DNA of 44,215 nucleotides from the NCBI GenBank assembly GCA_964563885.1, contig CAZLYX010000012.1:1-44215 (forward strand). The letters run 5' to 3'. Numbering within the stretch: position 1 is the first letter of the stretch; each line of letters opens with the position of its first letter. Positions 23,788 to 30,958 of this stretch are shown here, piece by piece. The notes under the pieces were generated by a model that was not told the origin of the DNA, did no database searches, and saw nothing but the letters and a program-made list of their open reading frames with translations. The DNA is from CAZLYX01 sp964563885. Its GTDB lineage: Bacteria; Pseudomonadota; Gammaproteobacteria; Burkholderiales; Neisseriaceae. A program made the translations under genes and the position numbers.

Positions 23788-24912
23788 TTATTTAGTCAGC
23801 GGGGTCGGTTGGTTTTCCGGCCAGCTCATGAATACAGTTTCTTCCCAAGTTGGTGGAGTGATGTTGCGCACATACCAGTAGGGTGCTGGCACCTGACTTT
23901 TAATAATGCAGCCATTGGCAAGCTTAACGTGATAAATGGCAAAGCTGCCAAGATAAGCGATTTCTTCTACAACACCTTCTGCCCAGTTGTAAGCACCAAG
24001 TGTGTCTGGTTTTTCTTTATATAAATAAATATCTTCTGGGCGAATACTTACCCAAATATTTTGACCGTTGCTGGCTTCAAACTTTTGGTCTGTATAAACA
24101 TGATTGGATAACTCAGGACATTCGATAATGGCATGGTCATCACTTTTATTGATAATCGTACCTTCAAAAATATTGGTTTCACCAATAAATTCAGCGGTAA
24201 AGCGGCTATTAGGAAAATCGTAGACATCGCTGGGCGAGCCCAGTTGCATAATCTTGCCTTCTGACATAATGGCCACGCGGGTTGCCATAGTCATGGCTTC
24301 TTCTTGGTCGTGCGTGACCATGATGCAGGTGGCACCAACAGATTCCAACGTATTGACCAGCTCTAGTTGTGTTTGTTGGCGTAATTTTTTATCTAACGCG
24401 CCCAAAGGCTCGTCAAGCAGCAAGATTTTGGGACGTTTGGCCAAGCTGCGCGCTAATGCAACACGCTGTTGCTGTCCGCCAGAAAGTTGATGTGGTTTAC
24501 GTTTAGCAAACTTAGTCATTTGTACTAGACGTAACATCTCTTCTACGCGCGCATCAATTTCAGCTTTAGGCATTTTGTCTTGCTTGAGTCCGAAAGCGAT
24601 ATTTTGCTCAACACTCATATGCGGAAACAGCGCGTAGCTTTGGAACATCATGTTGATTGGACGATCATAAGGCGCAAGATTGGTAATGTCTTGGCCATCA
24701 AGAATGATGTTTCCTTTGGTAGGGGTTTCCATGCCCGCGAGCATGCGCAGTAACGTTGATTTACCGCACCCTGAGCTACCTAATAGGGCAAAAATTTCAT
24801 GCTGCTCAATGTTTAAGTCGATGTGATCGACAGCGTAGTTGTCACCAAATTTTTTAACCAAACCTTGAATTTGTAAATAAGTTTGATTGGAAGATGTAGA
24901 GGTCGCGGTCAT
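23788..24912 (-). CDS. potG: Polyamine ABC transporter ATPase PotG
   Basis: 374 residues. The nucleotide-binding domain shows Walker A GSSGCGKS (45-52), the Q-loop MMFQSYALFPHMSV, signature LSGGQQQR (143-150), Walker B LLLDEP (164-169), D-loop and His switch in VTHDQEEAMT. The C-terminal ~120 residues form the TOBE/OB regulatory domain of the spermidine/putrescine (PotA/PotG) group, with FIGETNIFEGTI and VSIRPEDI. It is a cytoplasmic ATPase that powers PotH/PotI and is first in the operon. A candidate promoter with two TATAAT matches lies about 135 bases upstream. Confidence 0.94.
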   Translation of the reverse strand: MTATSTSSNQTYLQIQGLVKKFGDNYAVDHIDLNIEQHEIFALLGSSGCGKSTLLRMLAGMETPTKGNIILDGQDITNLAPYDRPINMMFQSYALFPHMSVEQNIAFGLKQDKMPKAEIDARVEEMLRLVQMTKFAKRKPHQLSGGQQQRVALARSLAKRPKILLLDEPLGALDKKLRQQTQLELVNTLESVGATCIMVTHDQEEAMTMATRVAIMSEGKIMQLGSPSDVYDFPNSRFTAEFIGETNIFEGTIINKSDDHAIIECPELSNHVYTDQKFEASNGQNIWVSIRPEDIYLYKEKPDTLGAYNWAEGVVEEIAYLGSFAIYHVKLANGCIIKSQVPAPYWYVRNITPPTWEETVFMSWPENQPTPLTK

Positions 24913-25044
24913 AATGGCTATCCCATTAATTAACGATTACCGGCAAAACGGAATTTCGTGGGTGATAAAAAACTGTTTGATTGCTGGAAAGCGCACGGGC
25001 AGCATGGTTTGTTAGTATTAGCAGTAGAAAACTGCAAACCCATT

Positions 25045-25074
25045 ATTATATGTGATTATATGTAGTTGATGCAA
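25045..25074 (-). promoter_or_regulatory. Candidate promoter of the pot operon
   Basis: Two TATAAT hexamers read on the minus strand (25055-25060 and 25045-25050), 10 bases apart as part of a repeated ATTATATGT word. A weak TTGCAT (25069-25074) stands 18 bases before the second. Transcription would leave a leader of more than 100 bases before potG. The evidence is the hexamers alone. Confidence 0.35.
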
Positions 25075-25164
25075 GAGCGATACTTGCTAAGTATGAGTTG
25101 ATTGTGCATGGTAGATAAAACAGAGCTCAAAAAGCATAAAACAGCATGAATATACTGTTTATAA

Positions 25165-25204
25165 GATGTAAATAAACGGCCCCGAAGAGCCGCTTATTTA
25201 CATC
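25165..25204 (-). terminator. Terminator overlapping the rfbD stop codon
   Basis: GATGTAAATAA (25165-25175) pairs with TTATTTACATC (25194-25204). An inner CGGC/GCCG stem continues after one mismatch and, on the minus strand, is capped by a C(UUCG)G tetraloop. The stop codon of rfbD (25198-25200) is within the stem. The UUCG loop is present only in the minus-strand transcript, which supports that direction. Confidence 0.75.
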
Positions 25205-26058
25205 TTGCCAATAATGTTGGCTAAGGCGACATGCCAATCCGAAGCCGCAATCCCTGCTTGATGAATTTTTTCGCAAGAGAGTACAGTATAACTTGGGCGC
25301 GCAGCTCTCTCTGAAGAGCCATTATGACTACTAGTGGGAATGAGTTTAGGTGCTTTAAACTCGGGATCATGCCCTGCTGCCAGTTGTAAAGTAGCTAAGG
25401 CTAGATCATAGCGGCTCACTGGCGGCACGCTACAGTAATGATATAAGCCTTGACGAAACATTGGTTTTTCTAGGATATGAATAATTGCTTCGGCTAAATC
25501 ACCTGCATAAGTAGGATTGCCAACTTGATCGCTGATAACACTCAACTCGTCTTCTGTTTCGGCAGCGGTGAGAATATTTTTAACAAAATTATTGCCATGT
25601 TCGCTAAATACCCAAGCAGTACGTAAAATAATGCTGTCAGGGTTAGCCAAAAGTGCTAAGAGTTCACCAGCCAACTTTGACTGGCCATAAATGTTTCGTG
25701 GGTTGGGTGAGTCGGTTTCTTGATAAGCTTGGTTTGCATCGCCACTAAAAACATAATCTGAAGACAAATGAATAAAACGAGCGCCAGTTTGGAAAGAAGC
25801 TGCCGCTAAGTTTTGTACACCTTGTGCATTAATTTTAAATGCTTTGTTAATATCTTGTTCTGCATCGTCTACAGCAGTGTAACCAGCAGCGTTAACAATC
25901 GCATCTGGCTCGAAGGTTTGTATCATGCGCTCAACTGCTGCCTGATCGGTAATATCCAGTGTTTTGGAATCAGCTGCAATTAACTCCCAGTTTTCTGGCA
26001 GTCTTTCTTTGAAGCAACGGCCTACCTGACCTTTGGCTCCGGTTAATAAGATTCTCAT
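25198..26058 (-). CDS. rfbD: dTDP-4-dehydrorhamnose reductase
   Basis: 286 residues from the ATG at 26058, which has a strong CAGGAG ribosome-binding site; an in-frame ATG 15 codons upstream would add a non-family extension. The enzyme reduces dTDP-4-keto-L-rhamnose to dTDP-L-rhamnose for surface polysaccharide. Features are the NAD(P)-binding MRILLTGAKGQVGR start, DITD, VNAAGYTAVDDAE, the catalytic SSDYVFSG segment with NIYGQSKLAGE (YxxxK), and RTAWVFSEHGNNFVK. The other dTDP-rhamnose genes (rfbA, rfbB, rfbC) are not in the window. The gene is therefore either part of a dispersed pathway or a lone reductase with another role. Confidence 0.92.
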   Translation of the reverse strand: MRILLTGAKGQVGRCFKERLPENWELIAADSKTLDITDQAAVERMIQTFEPDAIVNAAGYTAVDDAEQDINKAFKINAQGVQNLAAASFQTGARFIHLSSDYVFSGDANQAYQETDSPNPRNIYGQSKLAGELLALLANPDSIILRTAWVFSEHGNNFVKNILTAAETEDELSVISDQVGNPTYAGDLAEAIIHILEKPMFRQGLYHYCSVPPVSRYDLALATLQLAAGHDPEFKAPKLIPTSSHNGSSERAARPSYTVLSCEKIHQAGIAASDWHVALANIIGKM

Positions 26059-26383
26059 TGACGGCTCCTGTAGAACGGTTTGATTTTTAGAAAATTTGTT
26101 CATTCTACCGTGAAGGGCGTCTTTTTAAAAGTTAAAGATACCCTTCGCTAAGATTGACTACTGCTATCAAATGACTTACCCCTCAATAGATAAGCGGTAA
26201 ATGTTTTATTTAATCGGTTTTCTGGGAGGCTAGTGTGTTTTTTTAGGTGAGAGTAAGACGGTTTTTTCGCATAACAATTGCGTTGATATGAGATTTCGGA
26301 TAATACTTAAACCCATTTTAGCGTTGTTATAGATGACGCTTCGTTTAAAGTAAATCAGTTGAGAACACTTTAGGAGTTGGAAT
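26059..26383. other. Divergent intergenic region between rfbD and lemA
   Basis: No gene is seen. An imperfect hairpin at 26112-26146 (GAAGGG...TCTTT against AAAGA...CCCTTC, one mismatch and one G-T pair) lies just upstream of rfbD. A GATAAT (26299-26304) with TTGCGT 15 bases before it is a weak candidate promoter for lemA. Both divergent genes must take their promoters from here. Confidence 0.4.
26065..26070 (-). promoter_or_regulatory. Ribosome-binding site deciding the rfbD start
   Basis: CAGGAG on the minus strand, 6 bases before the ATG at 26058. It favours this start over the in-frame ATG at 26103. Confidence 0.8.
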
Positions 26384-26974
26384 ATGTTAAAAAAATGGTT
26401 GGCAGTATTGGCAGTGAGTACTTCATTATTGAGCTTAAGTGGCTGCGGCTATAATACGATGCAAGCTCAGGACGAAGCGGCTAATGCGTCGTGGTCTGAA
26501 GTAGTAAACCAATATCAGCGTCGTGCAGATTTAATTCCCAACTTGGTGAATACGGTTAAAGGTTATGCGACACATGAAGAAAGTGTGTTAACACAAGTGA
26601 CTAATGCGCGCGCAAAAGTAGGCAGTGTTCAAATGAATTCTAATGATGCTACTGATTCTGAAAAACTGAAGCAGTATGGCCAAGCTCAAGGTGAGCTGAG
26701 CAGCGCGTTATCGCGTTTGTTGGTGGTTACCGAAAACTATCCTAATCTCAAAGCAGACCAGAACTTTCGTGATTTACAAGCTCAGTTAGAAGGCACCGAA
26801 AATCGCATTGGGCTAGCACGCAATAATCATATTAAAACGATACAAGTTTATAATACAACGTTGCGTCAATTTCCAAATAATATTACCGCCAAAATATTCA
26901 GTATGAAGATTCGCCCGAATTTTACTGTAGAAAATGAGAAAGCTATTTCAACATCACCTAAGGTTCAGTTTTAA
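26384..26974 (+). CDS. lemA: LemA family lipoprotein-like protein
   Basis: 196 residues. The N-terminus carries a lipobox-like LSGC (Cys21). The body is the LemA helical bundle, recognised by DEAANASWSEVVNQYQRRADLIPNLVNTVKGYATHEESVLTQVTNARAKV, here summarised from residues ~30-80. The later ENYPNLKADQNFRDLQAQLEGTENRI and VYNTTLRQFPNNITAKIF blocks also match. LemA proteins are envelope proteins of unclear function, very often followed by TPM-domain genes as here. The gene heads a lemA-TPM-TPM cluster. A hairpin with a variant DUS separates it from the next gene by about 190 bases, so the downstream genes may have their own promoter. The ribosome-binding site is TAGGAG. Confidence 0.93.
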   Translation: MLKKWLAVLAVSTSLLSLSGCGYNTMQAQDEAANASWSEVVNQYQRRADLIPNLVNTVKGYATHEESVLTQVTNARAKVGSVQMNSNDATDSEKLKQYGQAQGELSSALSRLLVVTENYPNLKADQNFRDLQAQLEGTENRIGLARNNHIKTIQVYNTTLRQFPNNITAKIFSMKIRPNFTVENEKAISTSPKVQF

Positions 26975-26984
26975 ATGAAGTTAA

Positions 26985-27010
26985 TTCAGGCGGCTTTGAG
27001 GCTGCCTGAA
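26985..27010 (+). terminator. Hairpin with an exact simDUS-type word
   Basis: TTCAGGCGGCT (26985-26995) pairs with AGGCTGCCTGAA (26999-27010) through 11 pairs, two of them G-T. The right arm is an exact AGGCTGCCTGAA, the variant also seen after yidB. It begins 11 bases after the lemA stop. No T run follows, so termination is only probable. Confidence 0.65.
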
Positions 27011-27131
27011 AGTTGTCATACTTTGCATTTATATTGCTGCTATGGCTTTTTTGCTAAATCAGTTTTGATGGTAGTTAAGTAATGCATGTGATTTAAAACT
27101 GAACCACCTTAATCATGATGCTTATGGTGAA

Positions 27132-27143
27132 AGGCTACCTGAA
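27132..27143. repeat. Single DUS in the leader of the TPM gene
   Basis: A perfect AGGCTACCTGAA 20 bases upstream of the TPM gene start, without an inverted partner. Confidence 0.8.
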
Positions 27144-27163
27144 AAATATCGAGAGAAGTGTTC

Positions 27164-28036
27164 ATGACTCAAATTCAACGCTTGGCGTTTTTCTTTGTGA
27201 TGGTGTTCAGCAGTACGTTGCTGTGGGCACAAACACCCATTCCTCAGCTCACTGAGCCAGTAATGGATACCGCACAGATGATGAGCCCATCTGCAAAGCA
27301 AGACTTGAATGCTCATTTATTGAAATACAGTCAAGAAAAAGGCAGCCAGATTGTGGTGCTGACTGTGCCTAGCATTGAACCGGAAACTACTTTTGATTAC
27401 TCTGCCCGTGTGATGGAAGAATGGCAGCTGGGGCGCGAAAAAGTGAGCGATGGTGTGTTACTGCTTTTGGTGCGTGATGAGCGTAAAACATTTTTGGCGG
27501 TAGGGCGCGGTTTAGAAGGTGCTATTCCTGATGTATATGCAAAAAGGATATTGCAGGATGTTTTAAGCCCTTCTTTGCGCACAGGAAACACCGATGAAGG
27601 CATTGTGGCAGCAGTAGGACAATTAGAAAGTTTGATTGCTGGAGAGAAGCTACCTGAAATAGAGAATAGTCAAACCATGAGTGGTGGCATCGATAATGTG
27701 TTTACGATGTTGGTTATGGCAGTATTTGTAGGTACGTTTTTAAAAATAATTTTTGGCCGTATTTTAGGCAGTGTTTTTACTGGTGGCGCACTGTTTGGCT
27801 TGGCCGCTATGTTTGGTTGGGGTGCTGTGATTGCTGCATTAGCTGGTGTGTTCGGTGCTTTTATATCATTTGTTTTAGGTAAAGGAGCCTTTGTTTCCGG
27901 TGGTGGCGGACGTGGTGGGCGCGGTGGCGGTTGGAGTGGTGGCGGTGGCCTTGGTGGCGGAGGGTTTGGCGGTGGCGGCAGTTTTGGTGGTGGTGGTGGC
28001 GGCTTTGGTGGTGGTGGCGCTTCAGGAAGTTGGTAA
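27164..28036 (+). CDS. TPM-domain membrane protein with Gly-rich tail (YgcG-like)
   Basis: 290 residues from the ATG at 27164; a GTG two codons upstream is also in frame. A signal peptide (to about residue 22) is followed by a periplasmic TPM (YgcG) domain starting at about PVMDTAQMMSPSAKQDLNAHL and including GSQIVVLTVPSI and GREKVSDGVLLLLVRDERK. It also has VGRGLEGAIPD and R.G..DEGIV. Two or three hydrophobic segments (about 175-235) give membrane anchoring. The C-terminus (about 244-290) is almost only Gly with Ser, Phe and Trp, typical for this family. TPM domains have been called phosphatase-like, but a general function is not agreed. It is linked to lemA and to a second TPM gene 39 bases downstream. 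Confidence 0.9.
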   Translation: MTQIQRLAFFFVMVFSSTLLWAQTPIPQLTEPVMDTAQMMSPSAKQDLNAHLLKYSQEKGSQIVVLTVPSIEPETTFDYSARVMEEWQLGREKVSDGVLLLLVRDERKTFLAVGRGLEGAIPDVYAKRILQDVLSPSLRTGNTDEGIVAAVGQLESLIAGEKLPEIENSQTMSGGIDNVFTMLVMAVFVGTFLKIIFGRILGSVFTGGALFGLAAMFGWGAVIAALAGVFGAFISFVLGKGAFVSGGGGRGGRGGGWSGGGGLGGGGFGGGGSFGGGGGGFGGGGASGSW

Positions 28037-28075
28037 ACCAAACTGGCTTAAGTGATTAATAGGAAATAAAAAAAC

Positions 28076-28594
28076 ATGAATAAGCAAAACCGATTCAAAC
28101 GTCTTTGGCAACATTGGCTACATCCTCGGCAGCGTGTAGAGCGTTATTTCCCTACTGCTGGTTTGAAAAAAGTGAGTGAACAAATTGCACAATCGGAAAA
28201 TCAGCATCATGGAGAAATTCGCTTTGTAGTTGAGTCGCGTTTAGCAACTGCTGCTGTTTTGCAAGGGCTAGATACTCGCACCCGCGCATGGCAATGGTTT
28301 GGCGAGTTAAGTGTTTGGAATACAGAATATAATACAGGTGTTCTCGTCTATATTTCCTTTGCTGATCGTGCAGTGGAAATTGTAGTAGACCGGGGCATTT
28401 CCGCTCAAGTACCAGATGAAAGTTGGACGGTTGTGTGCCAACATATCTTGACTAAGTTTCAACAACAGCAATTTGTTGCTGGTTTGGAATTGGGGCTTCA
28501 AGAGGTTAACCAGATTCTTATTCAGTATTTCCCCAATCAACATCCTGACCATGAAGACATCAATGAATTACCAAATGATGTAGTGTTAAGATAA
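28076..28594 (+). CDS. TPM-domain protein without signal peptide
   Basis: 172 residues. It starts with a basic segment (NKQNRFKRLWQHWLHPRQR), then a TPM-like domain: LKKVSEQIAQSENQHHGEIRFVVESRL, TRTRAWQWFGELSVWNTEYNTGVLVYISFADRAVEIVVDRGISAQVP (about 80-125, recognised as the DG.L.....R.. core of TPM) and a helical C-terminal region. There is no signal peptide or transmembrane segment, unlike the preceding gene. It belongs to the same family as proteins that follow YgcG/LemA in other beta- and gammaproteobacteria. It is the last gene of the lemA-TPM-TPM cluster and ends before a bidirectional terminator. Confidence 0.85.
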   Translation: MNKQNRFKRLWQHWLHPRQRVERYFPTAGLKKVSEQIAQSENQHHGEIRFVVESRLATAAVLQGLDTRTRAWQWFGELSVWNTEYNTGVLVYISFADRAVEIVVDRGISAQVPDESWTVVCQHILTKFQQQQFVAGLELGLQEVNQILIQYFPNQHPDHEDINELPNDVVLR

Positions 28595-28676
28595 ATATAC
28601 GCAGTCAGAAAAGAAATTGTAGTGTTTAAATATGCGATAACTTAAGGGAAGATATTCTCTATAAAGCATCAAAATT

Positions 28677-28705
28677 AATAAAGCCCCCATTAAGGAGGCT
28701 TTATT
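28677..28705. terminator. Bidirectional terminator
   Basis: AATAAAGCC (28677-28685) pairs with GGCTTTATT (28697-28705). The inner CC/GG pairs close a small loop after one mismatch. The A-rich and T-rich flanks suit both directions, between the TPM gene (+) and the isochorismatase-fold gene (-). Confidence 0.75.
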
Positions 28706-28724
28706 AGGTTAGTACAATCAAATA

Positions 28725-29381
28725 TTAACTTGCTAGTGCAGGCATATCCAAAGTCGACATAGTGTTGGTGCTAACGTGATGATGGCTTATTTGATTGGCT
28801 GAGTGAATAATGCGCGCGCCACCTTTTTGCATATTACGTATCGCTTTATCACAATCTTCTTGGTTGAAACCACGGCTGGCACCTAGGTTTACTAAAACTT
28901 CCCAATCGCCATGCCAGCACAATTGGCGCACAGTGCATTGCAGTGTATAGTCTAAAGGTAGGCCGCCAATAATAATTCGGCTAGTATTTTTGCTTTTTAG
29001 CCACTCAATTAAGCCAGTGCTCATATTTTCGGCCATATCGTGAAAACATGCACCACAGCAATGTATGTCAGGTTCAGTGCCGAGATGTACAAGAAAATTA
29101 TAATCGGTAGTGTTAGGTAAACCTGGCAGTAGCTGAAATCCTTCCGTACCAATAACGGCATGAGACTTATTTATACTAGAGCTAAGGTCTGGCTGAGACA
29201 GCTTGCGTAACTGCAGATCATTGGGAGCGTGGCTATCTTTAACCAGCACACGGTAATCAGCAAGGCTAGCTTGATGATTAAGTTCTTTTACAATATCTAT
29301 GGCGCCAGCAATAGGCAGCTCAAGCGGGCATAGTTCTGAGTAAGTGCGTTGTGGCTGGATATCAATAGCGATCGTTTTCAT
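28725..29381 (-). CDS. Isochorismatase-fold protein, probable pseudoenzyme
   Basis: 218 residues with the isochorismatase/nicotinamidase fold. The catalytic Asp is kept (Asp7 in AIDIQ). Asp49 and His51 in VKDSHAPND occupy the region of the metal ligands. In the usual KGTD...D...SAF segment the Lys is replaced (VHLGTEPDIHCCGACF, Leu100). In the G.ATDYCV..TV segment the nucleophilic Cys is replaced by Thr146 (GGLPLDYTLQCTV). The alignment through DYTLQCTVRQL and the following LVNLGASRGFN is good, so these look like real substitutions. Two of the three catalytic residues are therefore missing, and ordinary amidase activity is unlikely unless a neighbouring Cys (108, 109, 112 or 149) takes over. 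The polar C-terminal tail has HHH. It is a single gene on the minus strand. Confidence 0.8.
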   Translation of the reverse strand: MKTIAIDIQPQRTYSELCPLELPIAGAIDIVKELNHQASLADYRVLVKDSHAPNDLQLRKLSQPDLSSSINKSHAVIGTEGFQLLPGLPNTTDYNFLVHLGTEPDIHCCGACFHDMAENMSTGLIEWLKSKNTSRIIIGGLPLDYTLQCTVRQLCWHGDWEVLVNLGASRGFNQEDCDKAIRNMQKGGARIIHSANQISHHHVSTNTMSTLDMPALAS

Positions 29382-29579
29382 ATATATCGTCTCGTCATGT
29401 GTAGTTAACTTATAAGATAAGCGGTGCTTATTTGGTATAAACGGATTCTACAACAGAGGTTTACTTTTGTATACTATATTTTTACTTAAATGATGTTATT
29501 CAAAGTGACTAATTTTATGATTGAAATTATAGTGTTGTGATGCGCCAAGCTTGAAGACTTTATATATCAAACTGAAAAC

Positions 29580-29597
29580 AACCGCTATTAGGCGGTT
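29580..29597. promoter_or_regulatory. Short hairpin in the MFS gene leader
   Basis: AACCGC (29580-29585) and GCGGTT (29592-29597) pair around a 6-base loop, ending 22 bases before the exporter start. It could affect transcription or ribosome access. There is no T run after it on the + strand. Confidence 0.4.
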
Positions 29598-29619
29598 AAT
29601 TGCGTTCTTAGGATAAAGA

Positions 29620-30840
29620 ATGAATCAAAAAAGCACTGTGCTTTCGCAAAAACAAATGGCTACTTTGCTGGCGATGTTAATTGCCCTGATGCCGCTGTCC
29701 ATTGATGCTTATCTGCCTGCTATTCCTAATATGGCTGAGAGTTTGGGAGCGGATATTCATAGAATCGAGCAAAGTTTAAGCACATTTTTGTTAGGTGTTG
29801 CAGCAGGCCAGTTGGTGGGTGGTTCGCTTTCTGATATTAAAGGGCGGCGAGTTATTGCGCTGAGTGGTTTGGTGGTGTTTATTATTGCTACATTTGGTTT
29901 GGCAGCAGTACAAACTGGTGAGCAATTACTAATGTTGCGAATGGTTCAAGCATTCGGTGCTGGGATGACTGTAGTAGTGGTAGGTGCGGTGGTGCGTGAT
30001 CAGTATGAAGGTAGGGAAGCAGCACAAATGTTTGCGCTTATTGGAATCATTTTAATGATTGCGCCGCTTATCGCGCCATTGGCAGGCGCAGGACTACAGG
30101 CTTTGGGCGGCTGGCGGTTGATTTTTGTGTCTTTAGCGGTGTATGCAATGGTGGTTTGGGGCTTACTGCTTCGTTTTGTAAGCAAGCCGATAAAAATAGA
30201 ACCCCTAAGTGCAGGCTTTATGCGCGGCGTTTTGATGCGCTATCTGCGTGTATTTAAAACACGAATAGCATTGGGTTTTTTATTTTTTCAAGCCTTTAGC
30301 TTTTCTTCGATGTTTGTATTTTTAACTGAATCCTCTTTTGTGTATATGGAGCTATATGGTGTTTCGGCTCATGCTTATGCATGGATTTTTGGCTTAAATA
30401 TTATTACCATGGCAGTCTTTAATCGCATAACAGCTTGGCATTTAAAAACAGGTAGCAATGCAGAAAATATTTTATTGTGGGGTATCTTAATTCAGCTTGT
30501 GGCCAATGTGATATTGGTGACCAGCGTGCTGATAGCTGGTTTGCCCCCGCTTTGGTGGTTAGTGATGTGGATAATGATCTCGGTTGGTACACAGGGATTA
30601 ATCACAGCCAATACGCAGGCTTGTTATATGACTTATTTTAGAGAAGAAAGCGGTAGCGCCAATGCAGTATTAGGCGTGTGCCAATCTTTAATTGCAGCCA
30701 GTGTGGGTTTCTTAGCAACTTGGTTACATAATGGCACTGCTTGGGTAATGACAGGTATGATGTTGTGCGCAACATTGTCTGGTATGGCGCTGTTATGGTG
30801 GTTTTCAAGACAAGTTTGGCATAAGCAGCCAGTGTTGTGA
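29620..30840 (+). CDS. Bcr/CflA-family MFS multidrug exporter
   Basis: 406 residues with twelve transmembrane helices. The start MATLLAMLIALMPLSIDAYLPAIPNMAESL is typical of the Bcr/CflA group (LSIDMYLPALP). Motif A between helices 2 and 3 reads GSLSDIKGRR, and motif C-like GAGMTVVVVGAVVRDQ with the conserved RD follows. The later half has QAFSFSSMFVFLTESSFVY, matching FLTGSPFVY in the family. Members export drugs (bicyclomycin, chloramphenicol) or metabolites such as cysteine by proton antiport. The substrate here is unknown. It is a single gene; a short hairpin lies in its leader and a DUS hairpin follows. Confidence 0.9.
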   Translation: MNQKSTVLSQKQMATLLAMLIALMPLSIDAYLPAIPNMAESLGADIHRIEQSLSTFLLGVAAGQLVGGSLSDIKGRRVIALSGLVVFIIATFGLAAVQTGEQLLMLRMVQAFGAGMTVVVVGAVVRDQYEGREAAQMFALIGIILMIAPLIAPLAGAGLQALGGWRLIFVSLAVYAMVVWGLLLRFVSKPIKIEPLSAGFMRGVLMRYLRVFKTRIALGFLFFQAFSFSSMFVFLTESSFVYMELYGVSAHAYAWIFGLNIITMAVFNRITAWHLKTGSNAENILLWGILIQLVANVILVTSVLIAGLPPLWWLVMWIMISVGTQGLITANTQACYMTYFREESGSANAVLGVCQSLIAASVGFLATWLHNGTAWVMTGMMLCATLSGMALLWWFSRQVWHKQPVL

Positions 30841-30860
30841 TGTTTTGCGTAGACACATTA

Positions 30861-30898
30861 AATAGGCTACCTGAACATTAGTTTTCAGGTAGCCTATT
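30861..30898 (+). terminator. DUS terminator after the MFS gene
   Basis: Perfect DUS arms (30864-30875, 30884-30895) with an 8-base loop. The stem is extended outward by AAT/ATT and followed by a T-rich stretch. Confidence 0.75.
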
Positions 30899-30958
30899 TG
30901 TTTTTATTGTAGAATACAGGTTTGAATTTACGTTCTGTGCCAGTTAACCGAGGAAGCT

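Noticed and set aside
27898..28036. Long proline-rich frame on the minus strand opposite the TPM gene
   Set aside because: It is the complement of the GGN-repeat Gly-rich tail of the TPM protein, an expected shadow with no start signals of its own.
30566..30574. A perfect DnaA-box match
   Set aside because: It lies within the MFS exporter gene, isolated from other boxes, and is explained by the coding sequence.
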